Positions 61,128 to 64,000 of a stretch of DNA of 64,000 nucleotides are shown here, piece by piece; within the stretch, counting starts at the first letter, position 1; every line of letters begins with the position of its first letter. Position numbers and translations under genes: made by a program. The DNA lies in the NCBI GenBank assembly GCA_004794785.1, contig SJOL01006410.1:370755-434754 (forward strand), given 5' to 3'. Under the pieces are notes generated by a model. That model made no database searches, was not told the origin of the DNA, and worked only from the letters and a program-made list of their open reading frames with translations. The stretch is from Opisthorchis felineus. Taxonomy: Eukaryota > Platyhelminthes > Trematoda > Opisthorchiida > Opisthorchiidae.

Positions 61128-61172
61128 CTTGGCCTGATGAAGCTTTTGTGTCGACACCGAAACGTTGCCCAG
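61128..61172 (+). ncRNA. Degenerate hammerhead-like motif 3' of the Penelope remnant
   Basis: CTTGGC (61128-61133) pairs at five of six positions with GCCCAG (61167-61172). CTGATGA is at 61134-61140 and GAAA at 61159-61162. However, stem II (AGCTTTTGTGTCGACACC) does not close against the core and stem III is reduced to CGTT. The layout is that of a hammerhead, but it is probably inactive. Confidence 0.4.
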
Positions 61173-61206
61173 TTAAAAACTACCGATTGTTTACCAAGCA
61201 GTTCTA

Positions 61207-61670
61207 AAAGGTCAACTTCTCAGTCGGTTCCAAACTTTTTTGAATTGATTGGAAACTGCAGGTAGTTTTGAACCCGCGACTTTGCGGCTAATAGTTTGAA
61301 CACTTAACCGTTCTTTCAAGAGCGGCTGATCAACCCGCACACAAGATGAGTGCATACACTTCCATCTGAGAAGTCATCATTCGAGAAGACACTTAATATG
61401 TGACCATGTGATGTGGATTGCATGACTAAAGGATTAGTGGCGCTGTACCCTGTCTATGTGCAAGTTAATCACGATGCTGATCAGCTGTTCGCGGCCGAAT
61501 AGTCAAGCGTCCAAACTACTAGTCGGGAGGTCGCGAGTTCAAAACTCCCGTGAGATGCGCGCTGCTGATCATTCTCAATACGGATGAAGTGGCCGCAGTG
61601 TTTTCCGGCCTTTCCGCATAGATTCGATTCACTTACGGGGCGAAATCCCCATTAAAATTTCCTGGAGGTT
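61207..61670 (+). repeat. Second SINE-like family, tRNA-like segments in both orientations
   Basis: 61494-61557 reads GCGGCCGAATAGTCAAGCGT then GGTCGCGAGTTCAAAACTCC, which resembles a tRNA box A/box B pair. 61265-61330, on the other strand, has GCGGGTTCAAAACTAC and TTAAGTGTTCAAACTA. The body (GTGGCGCTGTACC; CCGGCCTTTCCGCATAGATT; GGGGCGAAATCCCC) recurs in pieces at 16425, 44990 and 52010. Likely two joined or nested copies. Confidence 0.55.
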
Positions 61671-61679
61671 CCATGTGCT

Positions 61680-62560
61680 TGAATCGGACCCTGTTCTTAC
61701 CACCTGAAAGCGCTCCAAAGCAGTCAATGAAATGGCACATCCAAGAAAAAGACCCAACAGGAATTAAAGTTATTCATTGAATGCTGGATACAAACATAGC
61801 CCAACGGTTTGCATACGTCTATTTTTTATTCGACGTCGTTTCCTACAGGGGTCGATTACCAAGTGTAACCCAAATGTATGTGAATCGATCAATAGTTCCT
61901 CGTATAAGTCCAATAAGTTTCAACTCAAGTAATCAATCAGGTTTCAGAAAAGATCAGAAGCGAAGCATTTTTTCCATTCAAAGTTCACCGAATGGTATTT
62001 CCAGGGAGGCTATTGACGTTAAAGACTAACGAAGTTGTGGTTATATGATATGCTGATTTGAATGGCAGTGTTTGACATATATTGTCTACAAACAGCTGTC
62101 ACGAATCCAACTCAGATTGGAGTGCCTTAGCATACTTTTCTCAGACCTGTGTATACTAAACATTATGTGACGTGCCATCTGGTCCTACTAAACTCTGCCG
62201 ATATCGGTCGATTCCGCCCACAAACGTCTGCTCGCAACATCTCCACATAGGTAAAGCTAGTCTCTCTCTCTGAAATATTATTCAATGTACGCATTATCAG
62301 ACACAACTCAGTGTCCATGTCTGGTAGTCGTCAAGCTAACAGCCGAGTGCACTGCAGTTGTCGTGGTTTGACTGCCCAGGCGTTTGCACATCACGTGGAT
62401 TTTTGAGCCTATTATGCAGGTCACAGTAACACAGGAAGGCAGATGCATCCGACAAGCGTATGATTCAGGTGACCTCTATGCCAGTCAACGCAAGAGAAGG
62501 AGCATTGGGTGAGGAGTCCAATGATGAGTGATCCCATTTTGAATGATGAATGCGCTCAAA
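61680..62560. other. No gene seen
   Basis: An 82-codon plus-strand frame at 61781-62029 lacks motifs. Nothing else is supported. Confidence 0.4.
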
Positions 62561-62569
62561 CGGTTTGTC

Positions 62570-62752
62570 TCAGAAGGATGAAAATTGGTGTCCTGGCAAA
62601 ATGACAGCGCAATCACGTAATACAAATTTGGGCAAGCAAGCATCGATACCACAAAACAATCGAAATCCGATCTGGTGCACCCAAAGAGAGTTTCGTGTTT
62701 CTCCGCGGATGAAGCTGGAGGAATAATTCAAGGTTGCGCTTCCTTCCGTGGG
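62570..62752 (-). CDS. Candidate terminal exon, function unknown
   Basis: After a TATTTCTAG acceptor, 60 codons are open in phase 0 (PTEGSATLNYSSSFIRG, then RLFCGIDACLPKF) to a TGA at 62570. It can be joined in phase to the candidate exon at 63393-63191. No domain is recognised. It lies upstream of the phosphatase on the same strand. Confidence 0.25.
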   Translation of the reverse strand, partial: PTEGSATLNYSSSFIRGETRNSLWVHQIGFRLFCGIDACLPKFVLRDCAVILPGHQFSSF

Positions 62753-63190
62753 CTAGAAATATGAGTAAAACTCTATTCTGGCTGCCCAACCAATACAAGT
62801 GCATCGGGTGGTAAATTTACCTTCAATTAGCGTGGTGAGTATCTCCGAGCCATAACGCTCAGGGCGAGCGAGTAAACTCTACCAAGGTCGGTGAACTTGG
62901 GTAACCCAGAAAGTTGGGAAAAGCTTAGAAAAAGGTCTAAACTGCATCAAGGTTTGCGACAACTTCTATTAGACTGAGCGATAGCCCATTAGCAAAGTGA
63001 CTACTACGGCGTCTTAGTATTGAACGAGGACAACTATTGGGCATACAGCAGTTCAAGTAACCGCTAACTGGTGAAGACTAGAGGAGTTGCATTCAAAAGT
63101 GCACAGAACGATTGAAATTTTCAGGTAGGACGGGATCGATGCAAGTGAGAATGCTGCAATCAGTGGTGTGTGGAACAAACTAACTGATAC

Positions 63191-63393
63191 CGACACAATG
63201 CGACCGGAAAGGTGCTTGGACAACTCCCTGTGCTCGATCCGTGGTGGGTGTTTGTGAATGATAACGCGCCGAATACCATCGACCACGTAATTTAAAGGGA
63301 TGGATCGCACACAATAGAAATCTTGCATCAGAGGGATCCGTGGAAGAAACATTGAATGGAAACTGAATAGAAAAGACGCTCTGGCGCCGCCAT
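63191..63393 (-). CDS. Candidate exon, function unknown
   Basis: A GGCTCTAG acceptor opens a 203-nt frame (two bases plus 67 codons). It contains RIPLMQDFYCVRSIPLNY, VVDGIRRVIIHKHPP and ELSKHLSGRIVS, ending at a possible TCG|GTATCA donor in phase 0. The residue mix is protein-like. The same acceptor also opens a short frame beginning MAAPERLFYSVS, so the reading is not certain. Confidence 0.25.
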
Positions 63394-63399
63394 CTAGAG

Positions 63400-64000
63400 C
63401 CCAACACACTTGGACAGTCAGCCAAGTCACAGATCATTCGATGAATAATCACAAGCCCTACTGAATCGTTTCGTGAGTTTTCAGGGATCAGAAATTTTGT
63501 TGACAGTACTTTCGATTGGTGAGAACAGTGGCAGATTCAAACACGAACTATCCGTAGAAACTGTCAACCATGCACTGAAAAGTTTGGAAACTGCGAGATC
63601 AGTTTCTCTTTCTAAAGTCAAAACCCGGCTATATATCCATCCCCAGAAAAGCGCTATACACTTTAGTTTGTTATATGTGGTGCTCCATTGGCAGAGCAGT
63701 AACTGCGACTTAAAAGGATCCGTATTTTTCAGTGGTTTTGTAAGTAGTATGGGTATAGTTAAAATTTCACTGCGAAATGTAACTACATAAATTTCGTATC
63801 ACACGGCTAAACTAGTTCAGTTTAAGACAAAAGGCCTGCGCTGGGGAAAGTGATTGTTACGCTGATCTAGACTACAAAAAAAAGAAGTCCAACGCGAATG
63901 ACTTAGTTGAGAGCCATTCACCGGTTGTTAACCAACCACATACATAGAAAAACTATGAATTATCACTGTAAAACAAGGTTTCTGCAAAAATGGGGGAGCG
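63400..64000. other. No gene firmly seen at the window end
   Basis: A 105-codon plus-strand frame at 63473-63790 shows no motif. Nothing else is supported. Confidence 0.4.

Noticed and set aside
61494..61557. Functional tRNA gene
   Set aside because: Only box A/B-like pieces are present; the acceptor stem does not pair and the segment recurs as a repeat.
1..64000. Bacterial operons, CRISPR arrays, phage or viral genes
   Set aside because: No run of adjacent long frames, no ribosome-binding spacing and no regularly spaced repeats; the window is a eukaryotic, intron-bearing region.

Overview
The window looks like nuclear DNA of a parasitic flatworm, most likely a digenean fluke. Genes are sparse, one gene has introns of 2-11 kb, and the spaces hold decayed Penelope-like retroelements with GIY-YIG endonuclease remnants, hammerhead-ribozyme repeats and tRNA-derived SINE-like copies. 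Base composition is moderate, not strongly AT-rich as in schistosomes. The SINE-like copy at 58.6 kb, read as protein, resembles spurious predicted proteins I recall from opisthorchiid flukes (Clonorchis/Opisthorchis). That species-level guess is recollection, not proof. There is no sign of bacterial gene organisation.

Two genes are well supported. (1) At 15070-15642 (+) an intronless gene encodes a multi-domain Bcl-2 family protein with BH4, BH3, BH1 and BH2 in order and no membrane anchor. (2) From 48794 down to 21411 (-) six exons join in phase into a receptor-type tyrosine phosphatase of the kinase-interaction-motif class (PTPRR / STEP / HePTP, subtype R7). The exons carry a juxtamembrane basic stretch, a long Ser/Thr-rich cytoplasmic region, a KIM split across a splice junction, a His-rich linker, and a catalytic domain with all key residues but two large insertions. 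Its membrane-spanning and outer exons were not placed.

Layout: 0-15 kb is mostly non-coding, with old repeats and a few weak exon candidates (3.2-4 kb, 5.7-6.3 kb). The Bcl-2 gene lies at 15.1-15.6 kb. 15.7-21.4 kb is intergenic. 21.4-48.8 kb is the phosphatase gene, whose introns hold a Penelope GIY-YIG remnant (25.8-26.1 kb), several hammerhead repeats (36.8, 43.8 and 46.2 kb) and microsatellites. 49-64 kb holds SINE-like copies, a 178-bp palindrome, another Penelope remnant (60.1-60.8 kb) and weak minus-strand exon candidates (59.8, 62.6-63.4 kb).

The most striking non-genic feature is a 475-bp element at 43813-44287. It sits between perfect 16-bp target-site duplications, has an inverted 5' part and an internal 31-bp direct repeat 309 bp apart, and carries a hammerhead ribozyme with intact core and stems. 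It appears to be a fairly recent insertion of a small ribozyme-bearing retroelement into a phosphatase intron. Several older, damaged copies lie in the same window.
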